A DNA stretch of 13,648 nucleotides. It comes from DSAR01 sp034437315 (GTDB lineage: Bacteria > Chloroflexota > Anaerolineae > B4-G1). Of the stretch, positions 6,139 to 13,631 are shown piece after piece; position 1 is the stretch's first letter; every line of letters begins with the position of its first letter. The notes under the pieces are model-generated. The model made no database searches, had not been told where the DNA came from, and was given only the letters and a program-made list of their open reading frames with translations. The stretch lies in the NCBI GenBank assembly GCA_034437315.1, contig DAOTUC010000171.1:1-13648 (forward strand), read 5' to 3'. Both the position numbers and the translations under genes were made by a program.

Positions 6139-7001
6139 TCGAGCAGATTCGCGCCAAGGCGCGGGAGCTACTGGAGAACGGGACGGTGGACACCGTCATC
6201 GGTTACGAGGAGGGGTCGACGGGGCGCGTGCGCCCGGCCTTTATCCATACGCCGGATGAGGTGGATCGGTTGATCTTCGACGAGCGCTGCGACCAAAACT
6301 TGATCCAGTACCTGAACCAGCGCAACAAACCCCCAAAAAAGAACGCCCCACTGCCCAAAACGGCGGTGGTGACCAAGCCGTGCGACGCGCGCTCGTTACA
6401 AGTCCTGCTCAACGAGCACCAGATTCTGCGCGAGAACGTCACGGTGATTGGCATTGCCTGCCCGGGGTTGCAGGGCCCCGATGGCGCCCCGGCGCCGCGC
6501 TGCACCCGCTGTACCCAGCGCATCCCGGCGATCTACGACGTGTTGTACGGCGAAGCCCCCGACGTGAGCGAGATCGAAGACATCTACGAGGACATTGACG
6601 CCATCGAGGCGCTGCCTGTGGCCGAGCGGCTGGCCTACTGGATGGACATGCTGGACCGCTGCATCCGCTGCTACGCCTGCCGTCAAGCTTGCCCGACCTG
6701 CTTCTGTACGGTTTGCGAAGCCGACCGCGACGACAATCTCTGGATTGGCATGAGCTCCGACATCCCGGAGAAGATGTTTTTCCACGTCATCCGGGCGTTC
6801 CACAACGCCGGGCGTTGCACCGAGTGCGGCTCGTGTGAGATGGTCTGCCCGATGGGTATTCCCTTGAGCCTGCTCAACCGCAAACTCGTGCGCGATATGC
6901 GCGAGATGTTTCAATACCAGGCCGGGATGGATGACTCACCTATGCCATTGTACACGGAGTTGAACGGAGAGGAGGAGATTGATGAAGTTGAAATTCATTG
7001 A
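6135..7001 (+). CDS. flxC: FlxC / FrhB-like iron-sulfur protein with two C-terminal [4Fe-4S] motifs
   Basis: The 288-residue protein belongs to the coenzyme F420 hydrogenase/dehydrogenase beta-like group found in FlxABCD. The N-terminal part has the FrhB-type motif TKPCDARSLQVLL near 79-91, followed by VIGIACPG. The C-terminal half has C176, C179, C182 and C186 (CIRCYACRQACP), extra cysteines in TCFCTVC, and a second motif at C228-C238 (CTECGSCEMVCP). It is probably a cytoplasmic electron carrier between FlxD and FlxB/FlxA. The GTG start at 6135 was chosen because it overlaps the FlxD stop (GTGA) and has AGGGGG a few bases upstream; the open frame reaches further left only in antisense-like sequence. 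Its end overlaps FlxB by 20 nt. Flavin content cannot be read with certainty. Confidence 0.85.
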   Translation: MIEQIRAKARELLENGTVDTVIGYEEGSTGRVRPAFIHTPDEVDRLIFDERCDQNLIQYLNQRNKPPKKNAPLPKTAVVTKPCDARSLQVLLNEHQILRENVTVIGIACPGLQGPDGAPAPRCTRCTQRIPAIYDVLYGEAPDVSEIEDIYEDIDAIEALPVAERLAYWMDMLDRCIRCYACRQACPTCFCTVCEADRDDNLWIGMSSDIPEKMFFHVIRAFHNAGRCTECGSCEMVCPMGIPLSLLNRKLVRDMREMFQYQAGMDDSPMPLYTELNGEEEIDEVEIH

Positions 7002-8046
7002 GAAGGGCGCGTTGCGTCAATGGCTGGATGACATGGCCAACGATGAGGCGACGACCCTCGTCGCGCCGGTCGTGGTGAGTCAGGAAGGGGCTCCCGGTTC
7101 CCGCAATCCGGTGGCCCTGGAGACCCAAACGCTTTACAAACCGGTCAAAAGCGCCGATGAGGTCGCGTGGGACTTTCAGCGCACGACCATGTCCCCGCGC
7201 GAGTTTCTGTTCCCCCACAGTGAGGTGCTCTTTACGATCGAAACGGACGAGCTCGGCAAGCCCACGTCGCTAAGCGAGACGTTGTTCGAAGGCTCACAAG
7301 TGATCTTCGGCGTCCGTCCCTGCGACGCGCGCGGCTTGCGCACCCTGGAGGCGGTGTTCGGTCAAGAACCGGTGGATACCTATTTCCGCCAGCGGCGGGC
7401 CAACACGACGCTGATTGGGCTGGCTTGTCCCCAGATGTGGGAGGGCTGCTTCTGCAACAGCGTGGGCGGCGCGCCGGATACAGCCGACGACGTGGACATT
7501 ATGCTGACCGCGGTGGAGGATGGTTACGCCGTGCAAGTCGTCACAGAGAAGGGCCAAGCTCTGCTGGATCGGGGCGTGAAGATACAGGATATGGATGTGA
7601 CCCTACCCACCCCGGAGATCGAGGAGACCTTTGAGACGCCCAGTGAGGCGCAGTGGCTGGCCGCGTTCGACGACGGCTACTGGCAAGGTGTGGGCGAACG
7701 TTGTCTCAGCTGTCGCATCTGTTCGTTCGTCTGTCCCACGTGTCGTTGTTTCGACGTGCGCGACGAGACGCTGACCCTAGCATCGGGCGAGCGCGTCGTC
7801 CAGCGCGTGCGCACCTGGGAGAGCTGTAACACCCCCAACTACCGCACTGAAGCCAGCGGTCACAACTCCCGTCCCAATGAGGGGCCGCGTCTACGCAATC
7901 GCTTCTACTGCAAGTTCCACTACGTGAGCGCCGACTACGATGCACAGGGCTGTGTGGGCTGCGGGCGCTGTGTGATGGCCTGTCCGGTCAACATTGACAT
8001 ACGCGAGGTGCTGCGCGACGTGGCCCAGAAGGAGGTAACCGCATGA
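6982..8046 (+). CDS. flxB: FlxB / AsrA-like iron-sulfur subunit
   Basis: The 354-residue protein resembles anaerobic sulfite reductase subunit A and hydrogenase beta-type [4Fe-4S] dicluster proteins, the FlxB role. The N-terminal region includes GVRPCDARGLRTLEAVF near 108-124 and CPQMWEGCFCNSVGG. The C-terminal region holds two [4Fe-4S] motifs, C241-C251 (CLSCRICSFVCP, followed by TCRCFD) and C324-C334 (CVGCGRCVMACP). Between them is the family stretch RTWESC with NRFYCKFHY. In the Flx scheme it accepts electrons from FlxA. The ATG at 6982, 6 nt after AGGAGG, is preferred over the adjacent TTG at 6979. Its stop overlaps the FlxA start (ATGA). Whether it works on sulfite is excluded as far as context goes: no siroheme subunit is present. 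Confidence 0.88.
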   Translation: MKLKFIEKGALRQWLDDMANDEATTLVAPVVVSQEGAPGSRNPVALETQTLYKPVKSADEVAWDFQRTTMSPREFLFPHSEVLFTIETDELGKPTSLSETLFEGSQVIFGVRPCDARGLRTLEAVFGQEPVDTYFRQRRANTTLIGLACPQMWEGCFCNSVGGAPDTADDVDIMLTAVEDGYAVQVVTEKGQALLDRGVKIQDMDVTLPTPEIEETFETPSEAQWLAAFDDGYWQGVGERCLSCRICSFVCPTCRCFDVRDETLTLASGERVVQRVRTWESCNTPNYRTEASGHNSRPNEGPRLRNRFYCKFHYVSADYDAQGCVGCGRCVMACPVNIDIREVLRDVAQKEVTA

Positions 8047-8879
8047 ACGACAATCCGATGAAACCCTACCTGGGCACTCTGGTCGGTGCACGAGACATCG
8101 CCACCGGCATCCGCCTGTACCAGGTTACACTGGACGACCCGGACGAGTGGGCTCGCTTCAAAGGCTGGATGCCTGGACAGTTCCTCTTTTTCTCGGCGCT
8201 GGGCTTTGGCGAAGCGCCCTTTGGTTTTGCCAACATCGCGGCCTTCGGCGACCAGATCGAGGTCGCCATCAACATGGTCGGCCACGTGACCAAGGGCATC
8301 CACATGCTGCCCATCGGCTCGACCGTGGGTATTCGTGGTCCCCTAGGGCGCGCCTTCCCGATGCAGGAGATTGAGGGGAAGAACATTGTGATCCTCGGCG
8401 GCGGTATCGGGGGTGCCCCGCTGCGTCCGGTGATCCAGTACCTCCAGGCTCACCGCCAACAATATGGTCACATCACCATCATCTGGGCGGCGCGCAGCCC
8501 TGACCTGTTGGTCTTTACCGACGAATACGAGGCGTGGGAACAGATTCCCGATACGGAGATGCACGTCACCATTGACGCGCCCGCCGAGGGGTGGACGGGC
8601 AACGTGGGCCTGATCACCCAACTGTTGGAGAAAGTTGGGCCCAGCCCAGAGAACACCGTCACCATCACCTGCGGCCCGCCCATCATGATCCACTTTGTGG
8701 GCATCACCCTGGCCAAGCTGGGCTTTACGACGGAGCAGATGCTCACCACGTTGGAAGCGCGCATGCATTGCGGCATCGGCAAGTGTGGGCGCTGCAACCT
8801 GGGCGAGAAGCTGGTCTGCAAGGATGGTCCGGTCTTTTGGGTGTCAGAGATCAAGACCTTCCTGGAGAGCTTTTTGTAA
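8043..8879 (+). CDS. flxA: FlxA / AsrB-like FAD and NAD(P)-binding reductase subunit
   Basis: This 278-residue member of the ferredoxin-NADP reductase superfamily is related to AsrB, HydG and the electron-transfer subunit of dihydroorotate dehydrogenase B. The FAD part (residues 1-100) has GEAPFGFANI near 56. The pyridine nucleotide part has GGGIGGAPLRPV near 119-130 and CGPPIMI near 210. The C-terminal [2Fe-2S] site has C243, C248, C251 and C259. It would oxidise NADH or NADPH, or run in reverse, and exchange electrons with FlxB. It is the last gene of the operon and the second NAD(P)H site next to NuoF. AGGAGG lies 6 nt before the ATG. NAD versus NADP preference cannot be assigned from sequence alone. 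Confidence 0.92.
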   Translation: MNDNPMKPYLGTLVGARDIATGIRLYQVTLDDPDEWARFKGWMPGQFLFFSALGFGEAPFGFANIAAFGDQIEVAINMVGHVTKGIHMLPIGSTVGIRGPLGRAFPMQEIEGKNIVILGGGIGGAPLRPVIQYLQAHRQQYGHITIIWAARSPDLLVFTDEYEAWEQIPDTEMHVTIDAPAEGWTGNVGLITQLLEKVGPSPENTVTITCGPPIMIHFVGITLAKLGFTTEQMLTTLEARMHCGIGKCGRCNLGEKLVCKDGPVFWVSEIKTFLESFL

Positions 8880-8909
8880 ACGTGGCTGTACGAGCATACA
8901 GGGCACATG

Positions 8910-9029
8910 TATCTTCTCAATAACTTGGGGCGAATCTGTTCGTAGTGCGCGCGCTATCTAGCGGCTTCAGTGCGCCTTTAGGGCGCTGAAGCGCCTACTA
9001 CGAACAAGCCCCCGGTTTATGAGAAGATA
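8910..9029. repeat. 120-bp imperfect palindrome after the Flx operon
   Basis: The outer arms TATCTTCTCA (8910-8919) and TGAGAAGATA (9020-9029) are perfectly complementary. Inside them GGGG/CCCC tracts and then GTTCGTAGT (8938-8946) and ACTACGAAC (8997-9005) pair. The core CTTCAG (8965-8970) and CTGAAG (8986-8991) with CGCC/GGCG closes around a TTTA-type loop. The whole segment folds as one long hairpin. It may terminate or attenuate operon transcription, or be a dispersed REP/MITE-like element. No poly-T run follows, which argues against a simple terminator. Positions 8880-9169 contain no supported gene. Confidence 0.6.
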
Positions 9030-9057
9030 GCTCGCAGCTTTCTTGAGAGCGACCTTT

Positions 9058-9140
9058 AAGCGACCGGCGCTTGAGATCTGGTGGTGGTGTGTGTTTTTGT
9101 CCACCATCAGATTGAGGTGGAAAACGAGCGCCGGTCGCTT
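9058..9140. repeat. Two-part hairpin with 14-bp perfect arms upstream of the histidine kinase
   Basis: AAGCGACCGGCGCT (9058-9071) is exactly complementary to AGCGCCGGTCGCTT (9127-9140). Nested inside, ATCTGGTGGTGG (9076-9087) pairs with CCACCATCAGAT (9101-9112) apart from one position that becomes a G-U pair in RNA. A U-rich tract (TTTGGTTTTATT) follows the 3' arm, so it could act as a Rho-independent terminator. It ends about 30 nt before the kinase start and may instead be a 5' leader structure or a miniature element. Confidence 0.55.
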
Positions 9141-9169
9141 TGGTTTTATTCCCTCATCGTGGGACGATT

Positions 9170-11095
9170 ATGAAACTACAGACGAAGTTCAATTTGGGAA
9201 CGACCATCATTTTCCTGTTATTGGCTGTGCTCACGTCGGTCGCCACCGTCTACTACGCCAATACGAACACGATTCGAGAGGCCGAGAATCGCGTCGCGAT
9301 ATATGCCCGCGCCGCCTGGGAGATTTACGACATCAAGATCTCCCGCACCAGCGCGTCGTTGGGCATTCTGGCCCAGGACCAGGCGCTTAAAGCGTTGCTC
9401 CAAGAGCCGGATGATCAGAATCTCACGACAGAGATGCAGAAGCACTTGGAGGCCGTCCGGCGGGAGCAGGCTATGGACATCCTCAACCTGCTCACACCCG
9501 GCGGGACGGTGATCCTGCGGACGCGATTCCCCTACAACACCGGCGACAGCCTATCAAACGATCCGATGGTGCAACAGGCGATTTCGACGCAGCAAAACAG
9601 CGTCGGAACCATCCTCCTGGAGATGGAACGATTGGACGTCGAGGGAGAGGGATTGATCGAGCGGTGCATGGCGGTGGGAAACGAAGCGAAGGGCATGCTG
9701 GTTGGGGCGGCTGTGCCCGTTTTTGCGGATGAACAGTTTATCGGCGTCATCCAGATGGGCAGCTTGTTGAACGGGACCGCCGAGAAAGTGGATCGCATCC
9801 GAGACGCCGTCTTTGCCGCTGAGTATTACGATGACAAGCCGCTGGGAACGGCGACGATATTCATGGAGGACCTGCGGATATCGACCAACGTCTTGGATAA
9901 CCAGGGCCGGCGCGCTGTGGGCACCCGGGTCTCGAAAGAAGTGGCGGATCAAGTATTAGGGGAGGGTCGCCCATGGACCGGGCGCGCTTACGTGGTCGAT
10001 CGCTGGTATCTCTCGCGATACGATCCGATTGAGAATCCCAATGGTCAGGTCATCGGGATGCTGTACGTGGGCGAGTTGGAACAGAAATATCTCGACATAC
10101 GGGCTCGCACGGTGGCCCTCTACCTTTCGATCACGTTGCTCGGTATGGTCGTGGCATTTTTAATCTATTATTTTATGGTGCGCAGTGTCTTGAGACGTGT
10201 TCGGACCCTATCCGCAGCGACTGAGCGGCTCTCCAGTGGTGAATTAGATCATCGAGTAGACGTGCGGGGCCAAGATGAGATCGCCGGTCTATCCGCTTCT
10301 TTCAACGAGATGGCGGAGCAGTTGGAGAGACAACGCCGCGAACTTGAGCAGCGCCAGCAGGAACTCCAGGCGTTGAGCGACGAACTGCGCATGATCAACC
10401 GAAATTACGTCGAGATGTTGGGATTTGTTACCCACGAGCTCAAGAATCCACTTTCATCCGCGACGATGAGCCTGTATACGGTCAAGGATGGGTATCTGGG
10501 GGACTTAAATCCATCCCAGAAAAAGAGCCTGGAATCTGTGGCGCGGAGCCTGAATTATTTCGAGGATATGATCAAGAACTATCTCGAACTCTCCCGTTTG
10601 GAGAAGGGTGAGCTCGAGGTGAGTAAGAGTCAGGTCGCCCTGCACAGCGAGATCATCCAACCGGTCATCGAGGGCCTGGAGCGGGAAATGCAAGAGCGCC
10701 AGATGACGGTGCAAGACCACGTCCCCGACGATACCGAGGTGTACGCCGACGGCAATCTCCTGCGGGTCGTCTACGACAATTTGCTGTCCAACGCGGTCAA
10801 GTATGGCGTGGAAGGCGGAGAGATCCACCTAGATATGCAGGCCGGCGAAGACGCATTCGTCTTCAGCGTCCAAAATGACAGCCAGAAGGGCATCTCGCCG
10901 GAGCAGATGGACAAGCTTTTCAAGAAATTCAGCCGCCTCGACAGCCCAGAGTATGCGACGAAGAAAGGCACCGGCCTGGGCCTCTATATCTGCAAGGAGA
11001 TCATCGAGGAGCACGGCGGCCGAATCTGGGCCGATTCTAAAGCGGGAGAGTGGGTCAAGTTCAGTTTCACGCTTCCCAACCAGTCGATAGACTGA
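9170..11095 (+). CDS. Membrane sensor histidine kinase with Cache-type sensor and HAMP domain
   Basis: The 641-residue kinase senses an extracytoplasmic signal and autophosphorylates a histidine. A transmembrane helix at about 10-30 is followed by a large periplasmic-side sensor region (about 33-310) of double-Cache type, with EAENRVAIYARAAWEIYD at its start and IGVIQMGSLLNG inside. A second helix (about 316-339) leads to a HAMP domain (RTLSAATERLSSGELDHRV) and a Gln/Glu/Arg coiled coil. The HisKA box is FVTHELKNP with the phosphoacceptor H422. HATPase motifs are DNLLSNAVKYG (about 537), LFKKFSRLD and GTGLGLYICKEI (about 601). The ATG at 9170, with GGGA upstream, is preferred over an upstream TTG (9140) that overlaps the 3' arm of the hairpin. 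No response regulator is adjacent. It could control the Flx operon, which is inference. The 36-nt gap to the convergent permease holds nothing recognisable. Confidence 0.92.
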   Translation: MKLQTKFNLGTTIIFLLLAVLTSVATVYYANTNTIREAENRVAIYARAAWEIYDIKISRTSASLGILAQDQALKALLQEPDDQNLTTEMQKHLEAVRREQAMDILNLLTPGGTVILRTRFPYNTGDSLSNDPMVQQAISTQQNSVGTILLEMERLDVEGEGLIERCMAVGNEAKGMLVGAAVPVFADEQFIGVIQMGSLLNGTAEKVDRIRDAVFAAEYYDDKPLGTATIFMEDLRISTNVLDNQGRRAVGTRVSKEVADQVLGEGRPWTGRAYVVDRWYLSRYDPIENPNGQVIGMLYVGELEQKYLDIRARTVALYLSITLLGMVVAFLIYYFMVRSVLRRVRTLSAATERLSSGELDHRVDVRGQDEIAGLSASFNEMAEQLERQRRELEQRQQELQALSDELRMINRNYVEMLGFVTHELKNPLSSATMSLYTVKDGYLGDLNPSQKKSLESVARSLNYFEDMIKNYLELSRLEKGELEVSKSQVALHSEIIQPVIEGLEREMQERQMTVQDHVPDDTEVYADGNLLRVVYDNLLSNAVKYGVEGGEIHLDMQAGEDAFVFSVQNDSQKGISPEQMDKLFKKFSRLDSPEYATKKGTGLGLYICKEIIEEHGGRIWADSKAGEWVKFSFTLPNQSID

Positions 11096-11131
11096 AACGA
11101 CTATCCTTCCCCGATTCTCCCCTGAAGCGGA

Positions 11132-13000
11132 TCAAAAAGGCCACAGCAGCGGCAGCGCGGCCATTGAGACCACGAAGATCAGCAGGATCAGCGGCCCCCC
11201 CACCTTGAGGTAATCGCCAAAGCGATAGTCCCCGGCGCCCATCACCAGCGTGTTGACCGGCGAGGCGACGGGCGAGGCCATGCCCATCGAGGCGGCGATC
11301 GACACCGCCATCATAAAAGCGAAGGGTTGGACGCCCAACGCCTGGGCCGCCGCCAGACCGATGGGCGCGATGAGCACCGTGGTGGCGGTGTTCGAGAGCA
11401 CCTGGGTCAGGGTCGAAGTCAAGAGAAACAGGCCCGCCAACACCGCCAATGGGCCGAGGCCTCCCAGCCCGTCGACCAGCGCTCGCGTGGCGACGTCGAC
11501 CAGGGCGACCTGTTCCATCGCCACGCTCATTGGCAGCATGCTGGCGATGAGAACCAGGCTTTTCCAGTCGATTGATGCATACGCCTCGTCCATGCTCAGA
11601 CAGCCAGTGAGCACCATCGCCAGGGCGGCCAACAAACTCGCCGTCGCGACCGGGAGCGCGTTGATCACCAGCAGGATGAGCATACCCGACAGGATCAGCA
11701 GAGCCAAACCCGCCTTGGCGCGCTGCGGCGCGCCGAGCATCTGCTCCGGCTGCCCCATAACGACGAAATCGTTGGGGCGTTCTCGCAGGGCGAGGATGTT
11801 TTTCCACGCTCCCTGGACGAGGAGGATGTCGCCGAAGCGAAGCGGCGTCTTCTTGAGATCAAGCAGCGCGTCGAGGCCGGGCCGGTTGATGCCCAGCACT
11901 GTCAGATGAAAGCTTTGCCCAAAATCCGCCTCGACCAGCGACTTGCCCACCAGCGACGAGCGCGGCCGCAACAACACCTCCGCCAGACCGACCTCTTCGG
12001 TGACGAGCACGCGCTCGTCCTCCTGTGCGCTGACCGGTTGGAGGGCCAGGTTCCAGAACGCCGCCGCAGCCCCCACGTCATTCCCGGCCCCCTGCACGAT
12101 GAGCACGTCGCCCGCCCGCAACACCGTCTCCGCATTGGGCCGGATCGCTTCCAGGCTGTCGGAGCGATTGAGCAGCTCTCGCATCGCGTTGAGCGGATGG
12201 GACTCGGTTGGGCGGAGAATCTCGACCAGCGTGAGCGAGAAGTGCTGGCGCAACGTCGATTTGGCCACCGTCTGCCCGACCAGTCCCGACTCACGCCGCA
12301 CCCGCAGCCGGAACAGATTGTCGGGCAGTCGATAGAGGGCGACCAGCTCCTGGGGCGTCTCTACTCGCTGCAACGCCTTGTGCGGTTTGCGATCGGGCAG
12401 CAGGCGACGGCCAATCAGGAGCATGAAGGCGATCCCACAGACAAGCAGCATCAGCCCGATGGGCGTGTAGTCGAAAAAGCCAAAGGGTCGTAATCCGAAC
12501 TGTTGCAGTATGTCGCTGACGATCAGGTTGGGCGGCGTGCCGATGAGCGTGGTCGAACCGCCGAGCAGCGCGCCGAAAGAGAGCGGCATCAACAGACGGG
12601 ATGGGCTGATCTTGCGCCGGTGCGCCAGGCTGATGATCGCCGGGAGCAGGACGGCGACGGTGCCGGTGCTGCTGATGACGGCCGAGAGCAGGGCGACGGC
12701 GATCATGATCACGACGATCAAACGGGCCTCGCTCTCTCCGGCGATGACCAGGATGCGTCGGCCGATCGCGTCGGCCAGACCGGTGTGCAGCACCGCCCCC
12801 CCGACGACGAACAGCGCGGCGATGCTCAACACAGCCGGGTTGGAGAAGCCCGCCAGCGCCTCCGACGTCGTCAGTAGACCGGTGAGCATTAGCGCTGCCA
12901 CGACGCTCAGCGCGACGACGTCGATCCGCACCCATTCGGTCACGAACAGCAGAATGGCGGCGGCGAGAATGGATAGGACGATCCACATATCTAGAGACAC
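11132..13000 (-). CDS. SLC13/DASS-family permease with two TrkA-C (RCK_C) domains
   Basis: This integral membrane transporter has about 622 residues, with two halves of hydrophobic helices flanking a soluble insert. The SLC13 signature appears twice: SSTGTVAVLLP near residue 110 and SNTATTVLIAP near 534. GTPPNLIVSDIL lies in the first half. Between the halves are two TrkA-C/RCK_C domains (about 223-310 and 334-403), each ending in a GDxLxVQGA stretch. Members are often annotated as sodium:sulfate or dicarboxylate symporters; substrate and coupling ion cannot be decided here. The GTG at 13000 is chosen because CGGGAG lies about 11 nt upstream; ATG at 12988 is an alternative. The longer frame starting at 13141 is rejected because that ATG lies in the -35 box of its promoter and the extension is Arg/Pro-rich. 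It is convergent with the kinase and divergent from the ArsR gene. Confidence 0.88.
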   Translation of the reverse strand: MSLDMWIVLSILAAAILLFVTEWVRIDVVALSVVAALMLTGLLTTSEALAGFSNPAVLSIAALFVVGGAVLHTGLADAIGRRILVIAGESEARLIVVIMIAVALLSAVISSTGTVAVLLPAIISLAHRRKISPSRLLMPLSFGALLGGSTTLIGTPPNLIVSDILQQFGLRPFGFFDYTPIGLMLLVCGIAFMLLIGRRLLPDRKPHKALQRVETPQELVALYRLPDNLFRLRVRRESGLVGQTVAKSTLRQHFSLTLVEILRPTESHPLNAMRELLNRSDSLEAIRPNAETVLRAGDVLIVQGAGNDVGAAAAFWNLALQPVSAQEDERVLVTEEVGLAEVLLRPRSSLVGKSLVEADFGQSFHLTVLGINRPGLDALLDLKKTPLRFGDILLVQGAWKNILALRERPNDFVVMGQPEQMLGAPQRAKAGLALLILSGMLILLVINALPVATASLLAALAMVLTGCLSMDEAYASIDWKSLVLIASMLPMSVAMEQVALVDVATRALVDGLGGLGPLAVLAGLFLLTSTLTQVLSNTATTVLIAPIGLAAAQALGVQPFAFMMAVSIAASMGMASPVASPVNTLVMGAGDYRFGDYLKVGGPLILLIFVVSMAALPLLWPF

Positions 13001-13112
13001 GTCAGGTTTGCTCCCGGGTTGCCCCTCGCGTTTGGGCCGATCTCTGACCGCGCCTGCAGTCAGGGGATGCGGCGTGGTCGGAGACCGGCTACGGCGGAAT
13101 CTGAATTGGGCT

Positions 13113-13141
13113 ATTTTAACCGGACTGGCGTGGTGTGGCAA
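13113..13141 (-). promoter_or_regulatory. Sigma70-type promoter of the permease gene
   Basis: On the - strand, TTGCCA (13141-13136) and TAAAAT (13118-13113) are separated by exactly 17 nt. Transcription would start near 13106, giving a leader of roughly 100 nt before the permease start at 13000. Confidence 0.55.
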
Positions 13142-13157
13142 GTAGGTCGGCTTTCAC

Positions 13158-13186
13158 TTGACAAGCACCGCCTTTTCGGTTAATAT
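13158..13186 (+). promoter_or_regulatory. Sigma70-type promoter of the ArsR-family gene
   Basis: A perfect -35 TTGACA (13158-13163) and the -10 TAATAT (13181-13186) are 17 nt apart, close to consensus. The -10 lies inside the left arm of the operator palindrome, so a bound repressor would block RNA polymerase. Confidence 0.8.
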
Positions 13187-13208
13187 ATGAGCGTTTGCTC
13201 ACATATTC
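13181..13208. promoter_or_regulatory. ArsR/SmtB-type operator overlapping the -10 box
   Basis: AATATATGAGCG (13182-13193) and TGCTCACATATT (13196-13207) form an inverted repeat with a 2-bp centre and 10 of 12 positions symmetric. This is the 12-2-12 layout with ATGA/TCAT-like halves typical of SmtB/CzrA-family operators. Location on the promoter of the ArsR gene implies autorepression relieved by metal. Confidence 0.75.
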
Positions 13209-13235
13209 GACCGGCGACGGTAGGGTGCGGATTGG

Positions 13236-13574
13236 ATGGGAGAGATGGACGCGCACGAGACACAGATTGGCGTCATCCGGCGGCAGATGGTGGACGAGGC
13301 GACGGCCGCCCGGCTGGCCAATACCTTCAAGGCGCTCAGCGACCCGACGCGGGTGCGCATCATATCGGCGTTGGCGGAGCGAGAGTTATGCGTCCACGAC
13401 CTGGCGTCGCTGTTGGATATGAGCCAGTCGGCCGTGTCACACCAGTTAGGGACGCTGCGCGAGATGCGGTTGGTCAAGTGTCGGAAAGAGGGCCGCCACG
13501 TCTTCTACACGCTGGACGACGATCACATCTACGACCTATTTCGTCAGGGTCTAGAGCATATACGGCACGATTAA
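13236..13574 (+). CDS. ArsR/SmtB-family metal-responsive transcriptional repressor
   Basis: This is a 112-residue winged-helix repressor that releases DNA when it binds a transition metal. The fold runs from ANTFKALSDPTRVRIISAL through the ELCVHDLASLL segment and the recognition helix MSQSAVSHQLGTLREMRLV to the wing RKEGRHVFYTLDD. The last helix carries D-x-H-x10-H-x2-H (DDHIYDLFRQGLEHIRH), the alpha5 site used by SmtB, CzrA and related sensors for Zn, Co or Ni. The ELCV segment retains one Cys, but the ELCVCDL pair of Cd/Pb/As sensors is not present, so a Zn or Co/Ni sensor is more likely. ATG 13236 has AGGGTG about 9 nt upstream; ATG 13245 is possible. A second operator 30 nt after its stop suggests control of a following export gene outside the window. 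Confidence 0.93.
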   Translation: MGEMDAHETQIGVIRRQMVDEATAARLANTFKALSDPTRVRIISALAERELCVHDLASLLDMSQSAVSHQLGTLREMRLVKCRKEGRHVFYTLDDDHIYDLFRQGLEHIRHD

Positions 13575-13605
13575 AGCTAAAAGCCGCATCGTAATTTTTT
13601 TAATT

Positions 13606-13631
13606 TAATGTATGAGCACATGTTCATATTT
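13606..13631. promoter_or_regulatory. Second ArsR-type operator before a gene beyond the right edge
   Basis: TAATGTATGAGC (13606-13617) matches TAATATATGAGC of the first operator in 11 of 12 bases, and TGTTCATATT completes an imperfect dyad. A -10-like TAATGT sits in the same place relative to the dyad, although no good -35 is visible. A GGAGG ribosome-binding site (13640-13644) follows at the window end, so a gene should start just outside. Confidence 0.6.

Noticed and set aside
6982..8879. Anaerobic sulfite reductase (AsrAB) operon
   Set aside because: The AsrA- and AsrB-like proteins are present, but there is no AsrC siroheme subunit, and the neighbours FlxC and FlxD/MvhD place them in the Flx family.
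13001..13141. N-terminal extension of the permease to the ATG at 13141
   Set aside because: That ATG lies in the TTGCCA -35 box of a good promoter, and the extra 47 residues are Arg/Pro-rich without membrane character. A GTG at 13000 with a Shine-Dalgarno is a better start.
12510..13145. 211-codon + strand frame opposite the permease
   Set aside because: It is antisense to clear SLC13 helices and has low-complexity Ala/Thr/Arg composition with no recognisable motif.
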